Below are positions 21,656-32,909 of a stretch of 64,000 nucleotides of DNA, in pieces. Below the pieces are notes generated by a model. It ran no database searches, was not told the origin of the DNA, and saw only the letters and a list, made by a program, of their open reading frames with translations. The position numbers and the translations under genes were made by a program. The stretch covers positions 3,038,001-3,102,000 of the forward strand of contig NZ_CP074572.1 of assembly GCF_018394335.1 (NCBI RefSeq), given 5' to 3'. The DNA comes from Shewanella dokdonensis (GTDB taxonomy: Bacteria > Pseudomonadota > Gammaproteobacteria > Enterobacterales > Shewanellaceae). The number at the start of each line of letters is the position of its first letter. Position 1 is the stretch's first letter.

Positions 21656-23080
21656 CTATGGTTGGTAGCGTTTTACCCCAAGTTCATCGGCACTCTGGTG
21701 TTTAGCCAGAATATCCACTGGTCGCAGATTGCGCCGCAGATCCATCTGATCTTCACCACGAATGAACTTGCCACGCAGCGAGTTAGGATAAACATCGGTG
21801 ATCTCCACATCGACAAAGGTACCTATGTGTTGTGGTTGACCTTCAAAGTTAACCACGCGGTTGTTTTCCGTGCGGCCACGCAGTTCCAGCGGATTTTTCA
21901 CCGATGGGCCTTCGACCAAAATGCGCTGCACTGTGCCTAACATCTGCCGGCTGTAGCGCATCGCCTGATGGGTGATGGTGTCTTGCAATCTGGCGAGACG
22001 TTGCTTCTTCTCTTCCAGATCCACATCGTCTGGCAAGTCAGCCGCTGGTGTGCCGGGACGGGCGCTGTAAATAAAGCTGAAGCTATGGTCGAAATTCACT
22101 TCTTCAATCAGCTTCATGGTGTCTTCAAAATCTGCGGCGGTTTCACCGGGGAAACCAACAATAAAGTCGGAGCTGATCTGGATCTCTGGCCGAGCTTTAC
22201 GCAGGCGGCGAATAATCGACTTGTACTCAAGCGCCATATGCCCGCGTTTCATTTGCGTCAGAATGCGGTCTGAGCCTGACTGTACTGGCAGATGCAGGAA
22301 ACTCACCAGTTCCGGTGTATCGGCATAGACATCAATAATATCTTGTGTGAATTCAATCGGGTGGCTGGTGGTAAAGCGGAGGCGATCTATGCCATCAATG
22401 GCGGCAACATAGCGCAACAGTTCGGCAAAGGAGCAGATGTCGCCATCAAATTTGGCACCGCGATAGGCATTAACGTTTTGCCCCAGCAAATTGACTTCGC
22501 GTACCCCTTGCTGTGCCAGTTGTGCCACTTCCAGAATGACATCATCCATTGGGCGACTGACTTCTTCACCGCGGGTATAAGGCACAACACAGAAAGAACA
22601 ATACTTGCTGCAACCTTCCATGATAGACACGAACGCGGTGGGGCCTTCGGCACGGGGTTCGGGCAGTCGGTCAAATTTTTCGATTTCCGGGAAGCTAACA
22701 TCAATAACCGCATGACTGCCACCATGCACTTCATTGATCATCTCTGGCAAGCGATGCAAGGTTTGCGGGCCAAAAACAATATCAACACATGGTGCTCGTT
22801 CTTTGATGGCTTTGCCTTCTTGCGACGCCACACAGCCACCCACGCCGATGATCAAATCGGGATTTTTATCCTTGAGACCTTTCCAACGACCTAACTGATG
22901 GAACACCTTCTCCTGTGCTTTTTCACGAATTGAACAGGTATTGAGCAGCAGCACATCGGCATCTTCTGCTGCTTCTGTCAGGGTATAGCCCTGAAATTCG
23001 TTCAACAGATCGGCCATCTTGGCTGAGTCATACTCATTCATCTGACAGCCCCAGGTTTTGATATGGAGTTTCTTACTCAT
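21656..23080 (-). CDS. miaB: tRNA-2-methylthio-N6-dimethylallyladenosine synthase
   Basis: Radical-SAM methylthiotransferase that modifies A37 of tRNAs reading UNN codons. The N-terminal iron-sulphur cysteines are seen in [17 protein letters not shown] and GVGGCVAS. The radical-SAM motif is [15 protein letters not shown], and a TRAM domain closes the protein ([23 protein letters not shown] region). The 474-residue length is standard. It is divergent from ubiF, as in E. coli. Confidence 0.96.
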   Translation of the reverse strand: MSKKLHIKTWGCQMNEYDSAKMADLLNEFQGYTLTEAAEDADVLLLNTCSIREKAQEKVFHQLGRWKGLKDKNPDLIIGVGGCVASQEGKAIKERAPCVDIVFGPQTLHRLPEMINEVHGGSHAVIDVSFPEIEKFDRLPEPRAEGPTAFVSIMEGCSKYCSFCVVPYTRGEEVSRPMDDVILEVAQLAQQGVREVNLLGQNVNAYRGAKFDGDICSFAELLRYVAAIDGIDRLRFTTSHPIEFTQDIIDVYADTPELVSFLHLPVQSGSDRILTQMKRGHMALEYKSIIRRLRKARPEIQISSDFIVGFPGETAADFEDTMKLIEEVNFDHSFSFIYSARPGTPAADLPDDVDLEEKKQRLARLQDTITHQAMRYSRQMLGTVQRILVEGPSVKNPLELRGRTENNRVVNFEGQPQHIGTFVDVEITDVYPNSLRGKFIRGEDQMDLRRNLRPVDILAKHQSADELGVKRYQP

Positions 23081-23176
23081 CAGTTTTGTGCCGCTCTCTC
23101 GTACCTCTAGGAAAATAGCGCGCTATTTTACCTACAGTTACCGCTGCTTGCCAACGTTTGCTGGTGCAAAACTGCA

Positions 23177-23514
23177 TTACCTGGCGCGCCAGCGTTGGTT
23201 GTTGGCATAAGCTGTTGTTTCTATTGTGGCTTCACGTTTTGCCAGCAAGGTGGCATGGTTGGTCATAAATTGCTGTGCCATCTGCTGGTTATGGTTTTTG
23301 GCGGTGTCATGAATATCTGCCACTAAGGCAAAATGCAATTCACTCATGGTTTCCGCGAATTGTTGATATAAGGCATAATTAACCGAACCTATGTAGGTTA
23401 CAGTGATGACTTCCATTTTTGCGGCGCTGTTGCGGCTGTGCTAGGCAGTGGTAACCATGCGCCGACAGCTATCAGGGCGCTTGCGGCAAAGCGGCCAAAG
23501 GATGCGATTGCCAT
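23177..23514 (-). CDS. Small exported protein of unknown function (apparent frameshift)
   Basis: I do not recognise this family. An excellent ribosome-binding site (CAGGAG) precedes an ATG at 23512-23514 that starts a signal peptide (MAIASFGRFAASALIAVGAW, cleavage near STAA). That frame ends early, but one added base in the T5 run at 23416-23420 joins APQK to MEVITVTYIGSVNYALY and gives 112 residues. The mature part is hydrophilic and helical, with many Ala, Gln and His and no cysteine. It lies alone between miaB and ubiF. The combination of RBS, signal peptide and clean joining makes a real gene likely. Confidence 0.65.
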
Positions 23515-23700
23515 AGTTTTCTCCTGGGTTATTCATGGGATGAACCTGTACCGCACTGCTCAGGCGTTACTAAAATAAGACGCTTGATTGCCATCATTAG
23601 GTTGGAATTAAATTGTGAATTATTTCGTTTTCGGGGAACGGTCGACGCTATTCGAGTCGGTGGTCGCAGCAAACAAAATTACAACAGCAGGAATGCAACA

Positions 23701-24891
23701 GTGACAAAACAACATCAGCAGCAGGATATTGTCATTATCGGTGGCGGCATGGTGGGTGCCGCCGCAGCTGTGGGACTGGCACAACTTGGATTGAACGTCG
23801 CCGTGGTGGAAGCATCTGCCCCGGAAGCTTATGACCCAGAACAAGCTCTGGATGTGCGGGTATCGGCAGTGTCGCTGGCATCAGAAAATCTGCTGGCGCG
23901 GCTGGGGGCACTTGAAGGTTTGTTGCAGATGCGACAGGTGGCCTATCGTGGCCTGGAAACCTGGGAGATGGAAGGTTGCATCACCCGTTTTCATGCCGAG
24001 CAACTGAAACTGTCGCATCTTGGTCATATTGTCGAAAACCGCTTGGTGCAACTGGCGTTATGGCAACAGTTTGCGCAATACGACAATCTTACTGTTTGTT
24101 GTCCGGCGCGGGTAACCCGCATGGTGCGCAGTTGCAGTGGTATTGAAGTCAGCCTGGATGATGGGCGGGTGCTGGATAGTCATCTGCTGGTGGGCGCCGA
24201 TGGTGCTAATTCACTGGTGCGGCAGTGGGCTGGGATTGGGGTCGCTGGCTGGGATTACAGCCAGTCCTGCATGCTCATCAATATTGCAACTGCCGAGGCA
24301 GAACAAGATATCACCTGGCAACAATTTACTCCCAATGGGCCGCGCTCATTACTGCCACTGCCGGGACATCACGCGTCGCTGGTTTGGTATGATGACGCTC
24401 AGACCATTAAAGGATTGATGCAGTTATCACCCAAGCAGTTGAAACAGGCGATTGATAACCATTTCCCCGAACGGCTCAATCGTGATTTTGAGGTACTGGA
24501 TCGCGGTAGCTTTCCATTAACCAGACGCCATGCCAAACAGTATTATCGTGACAATCTGGTGCTGCTCGGCGATGCCGCTCACACCATTAATCCACTGGCA
24601 GGACAAGGGGTTAACCTCGGATTTAAAGACGTAGATACGCTGTTAGAGGAAGTATCTTCGGCATTGAGTGACAGCAATTGCCCGTGGTGGGACAGCGTGG
24701 TGTTAGCGCGCTATCAGCGGCGGCGCTGGTATGATAACCAATTGATGATGACGGGTATGGATCTGTTTTATGCCGGTTTTAGCAATGACATTCTACCGCT
24801 AAAACTGGTGCGTAATCTCGGCTTGAAACTGGCCGATATCAATACCCCAGTGAAACAGCAGGTACTCAGATACGCCCTTGGTTTGTCCTGA
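23701..24891 (+). CDS. ubiF: FAD-dependent ubiquinone-biosynthesis hydroxylase UbiF
   Basis: Flavin monooxygenase that hydroxylates 3-demethoxyubiquinol in ubiquinone synthesis. The FAD-binding GGGMVGAAAAVGL, the mid-region GADGANSLVRQW, and the second FAD motif LLGDAAHTINPLAGQG-like segment are all present. The UbiF rather than UbiH or VisC name rests on its position head-to-head with miaB and next to the tRNA-Met/Leu/Gln cluster, as in E. coli. The start is the GTG at 23701, eight bases after AGGA; the frame is open further upstream without a good site. It has 396 residues. Confidence 0.9.
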   Translation: MTKQHQQQDIVIIGGGMVGAAAAVGLAQLGLNVAVVEASAPEAYDPEQALDVRVSAVSLASENLLARLGALEGLLQMRQVAYRGLETWEMEGCITRFHAEQLKLSHLGHIVENRLVQLALWQQFAQYDNLTVCCPARVTRMVRSCSGIEVSLDDGRVLDSHLLVGADGANSLVRQWAGIGVAGWDYSQSCMLINIATAEAEQDITWQQFTPNGPRSLLPLPGHHASLVWYDDAQTIKGLMQLSPKQLKQAIDNHFPERLNRDFEVLDRGSFPLTRRHAKQYYRDNLVLLGDAAHTINPLAGQGVNLGFKDVDTLLEEVSSALSDSNCPWWDSVVLARYQRRRWYDNQLMMTGMDLFYAGFSNDILPLKLVRNLGLKLADINTPVKQQVLRYALGLS

Positions 24892-24986
24892 TAATTTGTT
24901 GCCAGCGTAATTGCAGTGCTAAAATGCCGCGCTTGAGTCGCGGCATTGTTATTTTCCGCGATAGCTAAATGAGAACAACAGGAAAA

Positions 24987-25574
24987 ATGACCACCATAAA
25001 ACTGATTGTCGGGCTTGGTAATCCTGGTGCAGAGTATGCCCAGACCCGGCATAATGCCGGCGCTTGGTTTGTGGCACAACTGGCGCATAATTATGGCGCT
25101 AGCTTAGTGCCAGAGAGTAAATATTTTGGGCTTACCGCCCGCATTACCATCAAAGGCCGGGATGTACGGCTGTTAGTGCCCACTACTTATATGAACCTCA
25201 GTGGTAAGGCGGTGGGCGCTCTCGCCAGTTTTTTCCGGATTGCGCCTGACGAGATTTTAGTCGCGCATGATGAATTAGATATGCCACCCGGCGTGGCTAA
25301 GTTCAAACTCGGTGGTGGTCATGGCGGCCATAATGGTCTGAAAGATATTATTGCCAGCCTCGGGAACGACAAAAATTTCTATCGCTTGCGTATCGGCATC
25401 GGCCATCCAGGCGACAAGAATAAGGTCAGTGGCTACGTACTTGGTAAGCCGCCTCAGGCAGAGCAACAACGCATTGATGCCGCCATTGACGAAGCCTTAC
25501 GTGCCACCGATATTGTGTACACAGAAGATATAACCAAAGCCATGAATCGCTTACATGCATTCAAGGCCGAATAA
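24987..25574 (+). CDS. pth: Peptidyl-tRNA hydrolase
   Basis: Releases peptides from prematurely detached peptidyl-tRNA. The family motifs [17 protein letters not shown], the catalytic-site HDELDMPPG and [10 protein letters not shown] are present. The ATG at 24987 follows AGGAAA and gives 195 residues, the usual length; an ATG six codons upstream is in frame but lacks an RBS. It is followed after 85 bases by ychF, a common pairing. Confidence 0.96.
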   Translation: MTTIKLIVGLGNPGAEYAQTRHNAGAWFVAQLAHNYGASLVPESKYFGLTARITIKGRDVRLLVPTTYMNLSGKAVGALASFFRIAPDEILVAHDELDMPPGVAKFKLGGGHGGHNGLKDIIASLGNDKNFYRLRIGIGHPGDKNKVSGYVLGKPPQAEQQRIDAAIDEALRATDIVYTEDITKAMNRLHAFKAE

Positions 25575-25659
25575 CGGATCAATGACATAAGGCCGCTGGC
25601 ACACCAGTGGCTGTCCGGCGCAACAATGTCGGAAATTACAGTGAGATAAGGTAACTATC

Positions 25660-26750
25660 ATGGGTTTTAAATGCGGCATCGTTGGTTTGCCCAATGTCGG
25701 TAAGTCGACTCTGTTTAATGCGTTAACCAAAGCCGGTATCGAAGCGGCGAATTTCCCTTTTGTACCATTGAACCAAACACTGGGGTTGTACCGGTACCGG
25801 ACGCCCGCTTGCAAGTGCTTGCTGACATAGTACATCCAGAGCGTGTCCTGCCAACTACCATGGAGTTTGTGGATATTGCCGGTCTGGTCGCTGGTGCCTC
25901 TAAAGGCGAAGGGCTTGGCAATAAATTCTTGGCTAACATTCGTGAAACGGATGCCATTGGTCATGTGGTGCGCTGTTTTGAAAATGACAACATAGTGCAC
26001 GTTGCCAATAAGGTGAACCCTGCGCATGATATTGAGGTGATCAATACGGAACTGGCACTGGCGGATCTCGACAGTTGCGAACGCGCCATACTGCGGCAGC
26101 AAAAACGCGCGAAAGGCGGCGATAAAGAAGCCAAGTTTGAAGTAGAAGTGCTGGAAAAGCTCAAACCAGTATTGGATGAAGGCCACATGTTGCGTACTCT
26201 CGATCTCTCAAAAGAAGAGCTCGAAGCCGTGGCTTACCTAAATTTCCTGACATTAAAACCCACCATGTACATCGCCAACGTGGCAGAAGATGGTTTTGAA
26301 AACAATCCGCATCTGGATGTGGTGCGCGCCATCGCCGCCAAGGAAAAAGCCGTTGTGGTGCCTGTCTGTGCGGCTATCGAATCTGAATTGGCAGAAATGG
26401 ATGACGAAGACCGTCAGGAATTCATGACCGATATGGGGCTAGAAGAACCCGGTCTTGATCGGGTGATCCGCGCCGGTTATGAGCTGCTGGATTTGCAAAC
26501 CTATTTCACCGCTGGGGTGAAAGAGGTGCGGGCCTGGACCATTCCCGTGGGGGCATCAGCTCCTCAGGCCGCCGGGAAAATTCATACCGATTTTGAACGT
26601 GGCTTCATTCGTGCGCAGGTGGTTTCTTACAACGACTTTGTGCAGTTTAAAGGCGAAAATGGTGCGAAAGAAGCGGGTAAATTGCGGGTTGAAGGTAAGA
26701 CCTACATCGTTCAAGATGGTGATGTGATGCATTTCCTGTTCAACGTTTAA
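25660..26750 (+). CDS. ychF: Obg-like ATPase YchF (apparent frameshift)
   Basis: Ribosome-associated P-loop ATPase of the OLA1/YchF group, involved in translation and stress response. The start at 25660 gives [19 protein letters not shown] with the P-loop NVGKS. The frame breaks in the T4 run at 25758-25761; one more T restores [20 protein letters not shown] and joins the rest ([16 protein letters not shown]). The C-terminal TGS domain ends [13 protein letters not shown]. The restored protein is 363 residues, equal to E. coli YchF. Confidence 0.95.
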
Positions 26751-26924
26751 GATGCATAAAAATTCGCCAAACTGCCGATATTTGCGTATCTGCTGTGCAG
26801 TTTGGTGAGATTCTAAGCGAACGGCGGTAGTGCCGGGCTTCAGCCCGAAAAAGCTGTTGACCTGTAATAGCTGAATAAGCATAATACGCCCCGTCCTCTC
26901 GGTGGAGGGGCATAAAGTTATCGT

Positions 26925-27001
26925 GGCTATGTAGCTCAGCTGGTTAGAGCACAGCACTCATAATGCTGGGGTCGCAGGTTCAAGTCCCGCCATAGCCACC
27001 A
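26925..27001 (+). tRNA. tRNA-Met (CAT), copy 1
   Basis: A 77-base cloverleaf with acceptor arm GGCTATG/CATAGCC, anticodon CAT in ACTCATAAT and an encoded CCA end. The sequence is close to the elongator tRNA-Met of E. coli metT. It is identical over its full length to the second copy at 27330-27406. Confidence 0.97.
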
Positions 27002-27029
27002 TCCTTCTCGGATGTCAAAAGAGAAAAAT

Positions 27030-27114
<85 letters not shown>

Positions 27115-27157
27115 TCTTTCCAGTTAATGGAAAGCAACCATTGAGATAACTTGCAGT

Positions 27158-27232
27158 TGGGGTATCGCCAAGCGGTAAGGCACCGGGTTTTGATCTCGGC
27201 ATTCCCAGGTTCGAATCCTGGTACCCCAGCCA
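27158..27232 (+). tRNA. tRNA-Gln (TTG), copy 1
   Basis: A 75-base tRNA with acceptor arm TGGGGTA/TACCCCA, anticodon TTG in loop TTTTGAT and encoded CCA. It differs from copy 2 at one base near the variable loop (position 27213, T here, C in the other copy). Confidence 0.97.
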
Positions 27233-27250
27233 TTTTTCTTTGTATTACCT

Positions 27251-27325
27251 TGGGGTATCGCCAAGCGGTAAGGCACCGGATTCTGATTCCGGCACACCCA
27301 GGTTCGAATCCTGGTACCCCAGCCA
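27251..27325 (+). tRNA. tRNA-Gln (CTG), copy 1
   Basis: A 75-base tRNA with anticodon CTG in loop TTCTGAT, encoded CCA, and the same acceptor arm as the TTG isoacceptor. Identical to the copy at 27560-27634. Confidence 0.97.
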
Positions 27326-27329
27326 ATAT

Positions 27330-27406
27330 GGCTATGTAGCTCAGCTGGTTAGAGCACAGCACTCATAATGCTGGGGTCGCAGGTTCAAGTCCCGCCATAG
27401 CCACCA
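27330..27406 (+). tRNA. tRNA-Met (CAT), copy 2
   Basis: Starts only four bases after the preceding tRNA-Gln and is identical to the first tRNA-Met copy. The short spacer shows the cluster is one transcript processed by RNases. Confidence 0.97.
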
Positions 27407-27466
27407 TGTTGTACTGTATTGTGCCTACAGTGAAGTTTAGGTACTTAAACGTGTTACGCTGATTTT

Positions 27467-27541
27467 TGGGGTATCGCCAAGCGGTAAGGCACCGGGTTTT
27501 GATCTCGGCATCCCCAGGTTCGAATCCTGGTACCCCAGCCA
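27467..27541 (+). tRNA. tRNA-Gln (TTG), copy 2
   Basis: A 75-base tRNA with anticodon TTG and encoded CCA. One base differs from copy 1, just before the T-arm. Confidence 0.97.
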
Positions 27542-27559
27542 TATTTATGACCCGATTTT

Positions 27560-27634
27560 TGGGGTATCGCCAAGCGGTAAGGCACCGGATTCTGATTCCG
27601 GCACACCCAGGTTCGAATCCTGGTACCCCAGCCA
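27560..27634 (+). tRNA. tRNA-Gln (CTG), copy 2
   Basis: A 75-base tRNA with anticodon CTG and encoded CCA; last gene of the cluster, followed at once by a terminator. Confidence 0.97.
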
Positions 27635-27642
27635 GTTCAATG

Positions 27643-27668
27643 AGCCCGTCTATAAAGACGGGCTTTTT
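27643..27668 (+). terminator. Terminator of the tRNA operon
   Basis: Stem AGCCCGTC (27643-27650) pairs with GACGGGCT (27657-27664), six-base loop, followed by a T-run. Confidence 0.9.
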
Positions 27669-27707
27669 GCTTTCTGAACGGCAGTATTGTTAATTAATTT
27701 CGCCCAT

Positions 27708-27740
27708 AAAAAAACGCACCTTAGTCAAGGTGCGTTTTTT
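27708..27740 (-). terminator. Terminator of prs
   Basis: A strong A/T-flanked hairpin: AAACGCACCTT pairs with AAGGTGCGTTT around a four-base loop. It has T-runs on both strands, so it can stop transcripts of prs and any readthrough from the tRNA operon. Confidence 0.9.
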
Positions 27741-27755
27741 GTTATCTCAAGGCAA

Positions 27756-28703
27756 TTATTGGTGGAACATTGCGGAGATAGATTCTTCGTTGCTGACGCG
27801 GCGGATCGCTTCGGCGAGGATACCGGACATGGTCAGTTGTTTTACCTTGCCACTTGCGGCAATTTCCGGCCGTAGTGGGATGGTGTCGGTCACGATGATT
27901 TCATCAATCACGGAACTGGTGATGTTTTGCAGTGCAGAACCGGAGAATACTGGGTGAGTGGCATAAGCAAATACCCGGTTAGCGCCATGTTCTTTCAGCG
28001 CTTCAGCCGCTTTACACAAGGTGCCGCCAGTATCGATCATGTCGTCAACGATGATGCAATCACGGCCTTGAACATCACCAATAATATGCATTACCTGGGC
28101 AACGTTTGCCTGTGGGCGGCGTTTGTCGATGATGGCCAGATCGGTATCATCCAACAGTTTGGCAATCGCGCGGGCACGCACAACACCACCAATGTCTGGT
28201 GATACCACCACGGGTGTTTCCAGGTTCTTGTCGAGCATATCTTCTAACAATACTGGGCTACCAAACACGTTATCCACTGGGACATCGAAGAAGCCCTGGA
28301 TCTGTTCAGCGTGAAGGTCACAGGTCAACACGCGGTCAACACCAACGCTTGACAAAAAGTCAGCCACGACTTTGGCGGTAATCGGCACACGGGCACTGCG
28401 AACTCGGCGGTCCTGACGGGCGTAACCGAAATAAGGAACCACTGCGGTGATACGACCGGCAGAAGCACGGCGCAACGCATCCACCATCACAACCAGTTCC
28501 ATCAGGTTGTCGTTAGTTGGGGCACAGGTGGATTGAATGATAAAGACATCAGCACCACGAACGTTTTCGTTGATCTGGACACTGATTTCTCCATCGCTGA
28601 AACGGCCTACCGTGGCGTCTCCTAATTTACAAAACAGACGGTCTGCTATCTTTTTAGCGAGACTGGGGGTAGCGTTCCCAGCAAAGAGCTTTATGTCGGG
28701 CAC
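27756..28703 (-). CDS. prs: Ribose-phosphate pyrophosphokinase
   Basis: Makes PRPP from ribose 5-phosphate and ATP for nucleotide, histidine and NAD synthesis. The metal-binding [12 protein letters not shown], the PRPP loop [11 protein letters not shown] and the opening [12 protein letters not shown] match the class I enzyme, and the 315-residue length is exact for the family. It is downstream of ispE in the lolB-ispE-prs set found in E. coli. Confidence 0.97.
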   Translation of the reverse strand: MPDIKLFAGNATPSLAKKIADRLFCKLGDATVGRFSDGEISVQINENVRGADVFIIQSTCAPTNDNLMELVVMVDALRRASAGRITAVVPYFGYARQDRRVRSARVPITAKVVADFLSSVGVDRVLTCDLHAEQIQGFFDVPVDNVFGSPVLLEDMLDKNLETPVVVSPDIGGVVRARAIAKLLDDTDLAIIDKRRPQANVAQVMHIIGDVQGRDCIIVDDMIDTGGTLCKAAEALKEHGANRVFAYATHPVFSGSALQNITSSVIDEIIVTDTIPLRPEIAASGKVKQLTMSGILAEAIRRVSNEESISAMFHQ

Positions 28704-28778
28704 TTTAATGAACCTCAGGCGTTTGCATTATTGTGATCTGGAGGGACAAGTGACAAGCTGTGCCCCTGAAGAAACTGT

Positions 28779-29633
28779 TCAGCACTGCATCAGGCGGTGC
28801 TGTAACGGCGAAATATTTGTTCCTTTTGCCACAAATCCGCGGAATGATGTTGGCATTTTTGCCAGACATTCCAGCGCTTGTTGCTGCGTTTCGAACTCCC
28901 CGAACACACAAGCACCTGTTCCGGTCATTCTTGACGGGGCATATTCTAGCAGCCACGCTAACGCCTTGGCAACTTGAGGAAAGGCGTGGCACACCAGTGC
29001 TTGACAGTCATTTTTCCAGTTTGCGGACAATAGTTCTGTCAGCGAAACCTTCGGTGTATCTCTTGGTAAATCAGGATGCTGGAAGATTTCTGCTGTAGAA
29101 ACATGGGCATCTGGTGCCAATACCAGATACCAGTGTTCCGGAATATCAACGGCCTGAAGTTTTTCACCCACCCCTTCGGCAAATGCGCTATTGCCGTAAA
29201 TAAAGATTGGCACATCAGCCCCAAGCTTGAGTCCCAATGCCGCTAATTGCTGCTGGTCGAGCCCGGTTTGCCACAGCGCATTGAGTGCCACTATGGTGGT
29301 GGCCGCATCCGAGGAGCCGCCGCCAACACCACCGCCCATCGGCAATTTTTTATCTAGCCAGATTTCTGCACCTAGGTTGGTTGCTGTGTGTTGCTGCAAT
29401 AATCTGGCGGCTTTCACTATCAGATTATCGGCATCTGCAATACTGCTGTTAAGGTTGGAGTGCAGAGCGATTTTGCCATCGGTGGTGATCTTAAAATCCA
29501 GTAGATCGCCATATTCTAAAAATTGAAATAACGTTTGTAATTCGTGATAGCCATCATCTCTGCGGCCATTGATGTGCAAAAACAGGTTGAGTTTGGCGGG
29601 TGCTGGCCAGCCTAAAGAAAGTGTTTGAGTCAT
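28779..29633 (-). CDS. ispE: 4-diphosphocytidyl-2-C-methyl-D-erythritol kinase
   Basis: GHMP kinase of the MEP isoprenoid pathway, phosphorylating CDP-methylerythritol. The N-terminal [12 protein letters not shown] and the ATP loop [16 protein letters not shown] are diagnostic. The start is the ATG at 29631-29633 ([12 protein letters not shown]), which overlaps the lolB stop in an ATGA arrangement; a longer frame upstream lies inside lolB. It has 284 residues. Confidence 0.95.
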   Translation of the reverse strand: MTQTLSLGWPAPAKLNLFLHINGRRDDGYHELQTLFQFLEYGDLLDFKITTDGKIALHSNLNSSIADADNLIVKAARLLQQHTATNLGAEIWLDKKLPMGGGVGGGSSDAATTIVALNALWQTGLDQQQLAALGLKLGADVPIFIYGNSAFAEGVGEKLQAVDIPEHWYLVLAPDAHVSTAEIFQHPDLPRDTPKVSLTELLSANWKNDCQALVCHAFPQVAKALAWLLEYAPSRMTGTGACVFGEFETQQQALECLAKMPTSFRGFVAKGTNISPLQHRLMQC

Positions 29634-30292
29634 AAACGCTGATTGTCCATGGGCACTTGCACATTGGTGAGTGCCTGCCATTGATTCAGTTGGATTTTTA
29701 ACTGTAGATTGCCGCGGTCAAGGCGTAATAGTCGAGGCACCATGGTGCCACTTTGCGGCTGCCAGCCCTGATATTGAATACGCCAGGGCGGCATAACACT
29801 GGTATCGGTGAGTTGCAGCGGGCGGCCTTTAATATCGCGGCTGACGTGGTAATCATCACTGATGATTCCCAAGATCCATTGGGGCAGTTGGGTTAGCGGA
29901 AATTGCCAATTGCTGAGTTGGTTCAGCAAGGTTTGTGGATCATCACCTTCGTAGCTATGACCATCGACTTCCAGTTTGGCATAACCCTCACGGTTGCTGA
30001 GTGTTAGCACACTGGTTCCAAGCATAGTGGTCAGTTTTAGCTCGTCGTTAACGGGCGTATGTAACCAGTATAAATTGGTACTGAAACTTTCTTGGGGAGA
30101 TTTTACCGCCAGCTTCCCTTGCAGTTCCCAGGCACTGGCCGCAGCAGGGGTACTGACTTGGGTGGCGACCCAGTTGTTATCGGCCAGACTACTGCAACCG
30201 CTGATGAATACGCTCACGATAATCCAGAGTAATAGCGGTACTGTTAGGCGGTAGGATGTGCAATTTGTGATGTGGGTCAAAATATTCGCCAC
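29630..30292 (-). CDS. lolB: Outer-membrane lipoprotein receptor LolB
   Basis: LolB takes lipoproteins from periplasmic LolA and inserts them into the outer membrane. A signal peptide ends in lipobox ISGC, and the mature part has the LolB features [22 protein letters not shown] and WILG. The 220 residues include a somewhat long N-terminal region, so the true start could be internal. The upstream gap 30293-30548 holds divergent promoters for lolB and hemA; I see no other feature there. Confidence 0.94.
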   Translation of the reverse strand: MANILTHITNCTSYRLTVPLLLWIIVSVFISGCSSLADNNWVATQVSTPAAASAWELQGKLAVKSPQESFSTNLYWLHTPVNDELKLTTMLGTSVLTLSNREGYAKLEVDGHSYEGDDPQTLLNQLSNWQFPLTQLPQWILGIISDDYHVSRDIKGRPLQLTDTSVMPPWRIQYQGWQPQSGTMVPRLLRLDRGNLQLKIQLNQWQALTNVQVPMDNQRL

Positions 30293-30548
30293 TCATCGAC
30301 CATAAATGATGGCCTATGATACGGGGGCTTAGCGGTCAGACACAACCTGTGTGTGATGGCCTTTTCATCAGCAATCGCTGTTATAGCGCGGTTTGCCGGG
30401 CTATCGGTGGTAATTGTCTGATAAAACTAACCCTTTATTCACTAATAAACCTTTATTCGGTTTTGTTAAGCGTATTCTGTTTTTAGCTGGGGCAATTCAG
30501 TAGAATGGCCGCATCTTAACAAGACGCCAAGAGTCCAGAACGAGTCAG

Positions 30549-31799
30549 ATGAGCCTTGTAGCAATTGGTATTAACCACAAAACTGCCACTGTCGACCTGC
30601 GTGAAAAAGTAGCCTTTGCCCCGGACAAGATCCATGAAGCCATGAGAAGCCTCGCCCAAGAGACGGCTTCGAGTGAAGCGGTGATAGTGTCCACATGCAA
30701 CCGTACTGAGCTTTACTGCAACACTCAGGATGTGGCGCGGGTGGTTTCTTGGTTGGAGCAGTATCATGCTCTGAGCCACGACGAAGTGGCACCGTGTCTT
30801 TACGAATTTGAAGGGCAGAAAGCAGTTCAGCACCTGATGCGGGTTGCTTCTGGCCTAGATTCACTGGTGTTGGGTGAACCCCAGATCCTCGGACAGGTGA
30901 AACAGGCTTTTGTCAAAGCTAAAGAGTCTGGTACCGTGGCCATGACCATGGATCGCCTATTCCAGAACACCTTCTCGGTCGCCAAGAAAGTTCGCACTGA
31001 AACCGAAATCGGCACTGCAGCTGTGTCTGTCGCATTTGCTGCGGTCAGCATGGCAAAACATATTTTCTCGTCATTGGCGACCACTAAAGCCTTGCTTATT
31101 GGTGCCGGTGAAACCATCGAGCTGGTGGCGCGCCATCTCAAAGAAAATGGGGTTGCCAGTATGGTGGTGGCAAACCGTACCTTGTCACGTGCCGAAGCCA
31201 TGTGTGAAGAGTTTGGTGCCCAAGCTATCACCTTAGAACAGATCCCAGATTTTCTCCCTAAAGCCGATATCGTGATATCCTCTACCGCCAGCCCGTTACC
31301 TATACTGGGGAAAGGCTTGGTGGAAAAAGCGCTGAAGCAGCGCCGCCATCAACCTATGTTACTGGTTGATATTGCGGTTCCCCGTGATATTGAAGCAGAA
31401 GTCGCCGATCTTGATGCGGCTTATCTGTACACGGTTGACGATCTGCAAAGCATAGTGGAACAGAATATGGCCTCTCGACGTGAGGCCGCCGAGCAAGCGG
31501 AACTTATCGCCGAAGAGCAATCACTGCAGTTTATGGAGTGGGTGCGCTCGCTAGAGTCCGTTGACAGCATTCGAGAATATCGAACCCACTGCATGGATAT
31601 TAAGGACGAGCTGTTAGAGAGAGCAATGAATCGGTTGGGGCAGGGCGCGGATGCTGAAGAGGTCATGCGCGAGCTGGCTAACCGCCTCACTAACCGGCTT
31701 ATTCATGCACCGACCCAGGCGTTAACTGTCGCCAGTCGTCACGGTGATCTCAATGCACTTGGTCAGTTAAGAACCGCGCTCGGTTTAGATAAAGACTAA
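30549..31799 (+). CDS. hemA: Glutamyl-tRNA reductase
   Basis: First enzyme of C5-pathway heme synthesis, reducing glutamyl-tRNA to glutamate-1-semialdehyde. The N-terminus [17 protein letters not shown], the catalytic cysteine in [10 protein letters not shown], and [10 protein letters not shown] are all present, followed by an NADPH-binding domain ([10 protein letters not shown]) and a dimerisation helix region. At 416 residues it is complete. It opens the hemA-prfA-prmC-sirB2-sirB1-kdsA block and is divergent from lolB. Confidence 0.97.
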   Translation: MSLVAIGINHKTATVDLREKVAFAPDKIHEAMRSLAQETASSEAVIVSTCNRTELYCNTQDVARVVSWLEQYHALSHDEVAPCLYEFEGQKAVQHLMRVASGLDSLVLGEPQILGQVKQAFVKAKESGTVAMTMDRLFQNTFSVAKKVRTETEIGTAAVSVAFAAVSMAKHIFSSLATTKALLIGAGETIELVARHLKENGVASMVVANRTLSRAEAMCEEFGAQAITLEQIPDFLPKADIVISSTASPLPILGKGLVEKALKQRRHQPMLLVDIAVPRDIEAEVADLDAAYLYTVDDLQSIVEQNMASRREAAEQAELIAEEQSLQFMEWVRSLESVDSIREYRTHCMDIKDELLERAMNRLGQGADAEEVMRELANRLTNRLIHAPTQALTVASRHGDLNALGQLRTALGLDKD

Positions 31800-31812
31800 G
31801 GTTAGCAACTGA

Positions 31813-32898
31813 ATGAAGGATTCCGTTATCCGCAAGCTGGAAGGCTTGCAGGAGCGTTATGAAGAAGTGCAGGCACTGCTCAGCGAAGCAGATGTTATCA
31901 GCGATCAGGAGCGGTTTCGTACCCTGTCCCGCGAGTACTCGCAACTCGAAGATGTGGTAAAGGGATTCCGTGATTTTCAGCAGGCGCAGGCCGATCTGCA
32001 AACTGCTGAAGATATGCTGCAGGAAGACGATCCTGATATGCGCGAAATGGCGCAGGATGAACTAAAAGCTGCCAAAGCCCGTTTGGAACAGCTTGAAGGT
32101 GAATTGCAGATCCTGCTGTTACCCAAAGATCCCAACGATGACACCAATGCCTTTTTAGAAGTGCGCGCCGGTACTGGCGGTGATGAAGCCGCGTTGTTTG
32201 CTGGCGATCTGTTCCGTATGTACAGCCGCTATGCCGAAGCCCAGCGTTGGCAGGTGGAAGTGGTCAGCGCTAATGAAGGCGAGCACGGTGGCTTTAAAGA
32301 AGTGATTGCCCGAGTCAGCGGTGATGGTGTGTATGGCCGCTTGAAGTTTGAATCCGGTGGTCATCGGGTACAACGGGTACCAGAAACCGAGTCGCAGGGG
32401 CGGGTACATACTTCGGCCTGCACGGTCGCTGTAATGCATGAAGTACCAGAAGCCGAAGCGGTGGAAATCAATCCGGCTGATCTGCGTATCGATACTTTCC
32501 GCTCCTCCGGTGCTGGTGGTCAGCACGTAAACAAAACCGACTCTGCCATCCGCATTACTCACTTGCCGACCGGGTTAGTGGTGGAATGTCAGGATGAACG
32601 TTCGCAGCATAAAAACAAAGCGAGGGCCATGAGTGTACTGGCGGCGCGTCTGCAAGCGAGAGAAGATGAGAAGCGTGCTAGCGAAGAAGCCTCGACCCGC
32701 CGTTCATTAGTGGGTAGCGGTGATCGTTCTGAACGTATTCGCACCTATAATTTCCCTCAGGGGCGTGTCAGTGAACACCGCATAAACCTGACGTTGTACC
32801 GGTTGAATGAAGTAATGGAAGGCGATCTGGATCAACTGATTGACCCGTTACTTCAGGAATATCAAGCCGATCAGTTGGCCGCACTCTCCGAAGAATAA
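31813..32898 (+). CDS. prfA: Peptide chain release factor 1
   Basis: Recognises UAA and UAG stop codons. The anticodon-like PxT motif is PET in [10 protein letters not shown], and the catalytic GGQ is in [14 protein letters not shown]. The 361-residue length is standard. It lies 13 bases after hemA and is followed by prmC, whose product methylates the GGQ glutamine. Confidence 0.97.
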   Translation: MKDSVIRKLEGLQERYEEVQALLSEADVISDQERFRTLSREYSQLEDVVKGFRDFQQAQADLQTAEDMLQEDDPDMREMAQDELKAAKARLEQLEGELQILLLPKDPNDDTNAFLEVRAGTGGDEAALFAGDLFRMYSRYAEAQRWQVEVVSANEGEHGGFKEVIARVSGDGVYGRLKFESGGHRVQRVPETESQGRVHTSACTVAVMHEVPEAEAVEINPADLRIDTFRSSGAGGQHVNKTDSAIRITHLPTGLVVECQDERSQHKNKARAMSVLAARLQAREDEKRASEEASTRRSLVGSGDRSERIRTYNFPQGRVSEHRINLTLYRLNEVMEGDLDQLIDPLLQEYQADQLAALSEE

Positions 32899-32909
32899 GG
32901 ACTGATGTC

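Noticed and set aside
22292..22894. Plus-strand frame of 200 codons opposite miaB
   Set aside because: It lies wholly antisense to miaB, whose catalytic motifs are intact.
25551..26186. Minus-strand frame of 211 codons opposite ychF
   Set aside because: It is antisense to the well-supported ychF and pth genes and resembles no known protein.
26830..26850. Hairpin CGGGCT-TC-AGCCCG after ychF considered as a terminator
   Set aside because: No T-run follows on the coding strand; A residues follow instead, so I do not call it for ychF.
32155..32562. Minus-strand frame opposite prfA
   Set aside because: Shadow of prfA; no RBS and no recognisable domain.
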